Made by a program: the position numbers and the translations under genes. Positions 42,511-43,806 of a stretch of DNA of 43,806 nt are shown here, piece after piece. A model generated the notes under the pieces. The model had not been told where the DNA came from and ran no database searches. It was given only the letters and a program-made list of their open reading frames with translations. Position 1 is the first letter of the stretch; the number at the start of each line of letters is the position of its first letter. The DNA lies in NCBI RefSeq assembly GCF_008016795.1, contig NZ_SDIK01000015.1:1-43806 (forward strand), written 5' to 3'. This stretch comes from Prevotella brunnea. Lineage in GTDB: Bacteria > Bacteroidota > Bacteroidia > Bacteroidales > Bacteroidaceae.

Positions 42511-43491
42511 ATGATTACTTGTATTATTGCCGAGAAACCCTCGGTAGCCAGAGATATAGCCCGTATAGTAGGAGCTAATACCAGACAAGACGGATTTTTG
42601 GAAGGTAGCGGTTATGTGGTAACATGGGCGATGGGACATCTCATCACCCTTGCCATGCCCGAAGCCTACGGTTTTGCAGCCTATAAAGCCGAAGATCTGC
42701 CCATCCGTCCCAATCCTTTCCAGCTTATCGTGCGACAAGTTCGTAAGGATAAGGACTACACGTCAGACCCCGCAGCACTCAAACAGCTCAAAGTGATACG
42801 CTCCTGCTTTGACAAAGCAGACCGCATCATCGTAGCCACCGATGCAGGACGTGAGGGTGAACTCATCTTTCGCTACATCTATCAACATCTTGGTTGCAGA
42901 AAGCCTTTCGACCGTCTTTGGATTTCATCATTGACGGACAAAGCCATTCGTGAAGGACTTTCCAATCTCAAACCGGGAAACAACTACGACAATCTATATT
43001 ACTCCGCCAAGTCAAGAAGCGAAGCCGACTGGCTCGTGGGTATCAATGCCAGCCGTGCATTGTCCATCGTCCGCAAAGGCGGCTATTCCTTGGGACGGGT
43101 ACAGACTCCAACCCTTGCTATGGTCTGCCGTCGGTACATAGAGAACCATGATTTTTCTTCCGTACCTTATTGGAAACTCTCCGCACTCATGGAGAAAGAG
43201 GGCATATCGCTGAAAGCCGTTGGCTGTAAAGACTATGAGAATGAAGCATTGGCACAGACTGCTCTTGCCTCGCTTCGCAGTCAGAGCCAGCTTAAAGTTG
43301 AATCGGTCGCAAGAAAGGTGGGACATACGTCACCACCACTCTTGTACGACCTTACTGCCTTGCAGAAGGAAACCAACAGACGCCACGGCTTTTCAGCAGA
43401 CAAGACCCTCTCGATTGCCCAGAGCCTCTATGAGAAGAAAATCACGACCTATCCCCGCAAAAGATTTCAGAATTTTATATCTTTCAGATAA
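42511..43491 (+). pseudogene. topB: DNA topoisomerase III (TopB), 3'-truncated
   Basis: The first ~316 residues are a type IA topoisomerase: TOPRIM start IIAEKPSVARDIA, acidic VATDAGREGELIFR triad, SRSEADWLVGINASRALS, SLGRVQTPTLAMV, and the active-site motif TTYPR with Y314. In intact enzymes this motif continues TGSRYI and another ~350 residues follow. Here the sequence switches right after the arginine (about 43459) to [10 protein letters not shown] and a stop. The gene was therefore cut by unrelated DNA, and the protein is unlikely to work. In CTnDOT-type elements TopB homologues serve DNA processing and excision. Confidence 0.88.
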
Positions 43492-43507
43492 TCAATAGAA
43501 TAACACC

Positions 43508-43568
43508 GAATAAAGAAGAAAAGGGTTACGATTTGGAAACGAGCGAGTTTCTTTCCCCTTCTTTATTC
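43508..43568. repeat. Inverted repeat, 11-base arms, beyond the topB break
   Basis: GAATAAAGAAG (43508-43518) pairs perfectly with 43558-43568 across a 39-base loop. It sits in the foreign DNA between the topB break and the outward promoter, so it would form in that promoter's leader RNA. The stretch 43492-43806 holds no gene I can support. Confidence 0.6.
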
Positions 43569-43601
43569 TGCAATGTCTCAAAGACCACTTACCTAACGTT
43601 G

Positions 43602-43633
43602 CAAAGGTAGTCTTTATTTTCGATGAAAACAAG
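43602..43633 (-). promoter_or_regulatory. Promoter reading leftward toward truncated topB
   Basis: On the minus strand TACCTTTG (43609-43602) fits the -7 box, with CTTG (43633-43630, 3/4 match to TTTG) 20 bases upstream. It would transcribe antisense into the end of topB, as outward promoters of insertion sequences do. Confidence 0.45.
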
Positions 43634-43806
43634 AGAAAGCCACACTTTTTTATCAGTCCGTTTCATTTTTCCGCACTTGAATTGCCGTTTTATGCCCAAA
43701 GCCCATCTCATCGTGAATTTGCTGTTAAAAACTTCCTTTTTATTGTTCTTTTCGCCCTTTTATATATCAAAAACAAAAAAATCCATGCAATTCCTTGCAA
43801 ATTAAA

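Overview
The window is most of a CTnDOT/CTnPg1-type integrative conjugative element from a member of the Bacteroidales, interrupted by several separate cargo insertions. The host call rests on three things: a complete Bacteroides-type tra module (traA, B, D, E, F, G, I, J, K, L, M, N, O, Q) with mobABC; repeated Bacteroidota promoter boxes (TAnnTTTG, some with a TTTG-like box about 20 bases upstream); and SusC/HmuR-style outer-membrane receptors and lipoproteins. A Prevotella- or Porphyromonas-like host is plausible, but the genus cannot be fixed from this sequence.

Layout. 1-4.5 kb: frameshifted C-terminal end of a tyrosine recombinase, then small element genes (DUF1896, a membrane protein, PcfK, PcfJ and three unknowns) and strong stem-loops. 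4.6-5.8 kb: an AT-rich gene with two HEPN-like R-x(4-6)-H motifs, apparently cut at its 5' end. 5.9-9.0 kb: a copper cassette of Firmicutes character, with a CopB-type P1B ATPase and a convergent CopZ-like zinc/[2Fe-2S] metallochaperone; a remnant resembling the C-terminus of a RumA-type rRNA methyltransferase lies between them. 9.1-10.1 kb: an IS30-family element. 10.3-22.2 kb: the tra operon on the minus strand (type IV secretion apparatus). 22.2-22.8 kb: regulatory and putative oriT region between divergent tra and mob. 22.8-26.6 kb: mobA, mobB (relaxase) and mobC (coupling protein) on the plus strand.

26.7-30.0 kb: AT-rich cargo on the minus strand, comprising a methyltransferase broken by one base in an A8 tract, a secreted protein with an S74 self-cleaving chaperone domain, and a lipoprotein subtilisin-like protease. 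30.4-31.2 kb: a truncated copy of a DUF3945/DUF4099 gene joined head-on to a decayed outer-membrane beta-barrel gene. 31.3-38.2 kb: a probable operon (LRR lipoprotein, secreted calycin-like protein, lipoprotein, HmuR-like TonB receptor, HmuY-like lipoprotein, two membrane proteins) that looks like a heme-acquisition locus. 38.4-40.8 kb: a second TonB-type outer-membrane protein. 41.1-43.5 kb: intact DUF3945/DUF4099 gene and topB, the latter cut just after its catalytic-tyrosine motif by unrelated non-coding DNA that runs to the window end.

How the parts work together: TraA-TraQ build the mating channel, MobA/MobB process oriT, and MobC couples DNA to the channel. TopB, DUF3945, DUF1896 and PcfJ/K belong to the accessory backbone. 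The cargo offers copper efflux, possible phage defence, an unusual secreted protease/S74 pair and heme scavenging. Broken int, broken topB and no visible traP suggest that this copy may be impaired, or that the assembly contains errors or boundaries at those points.
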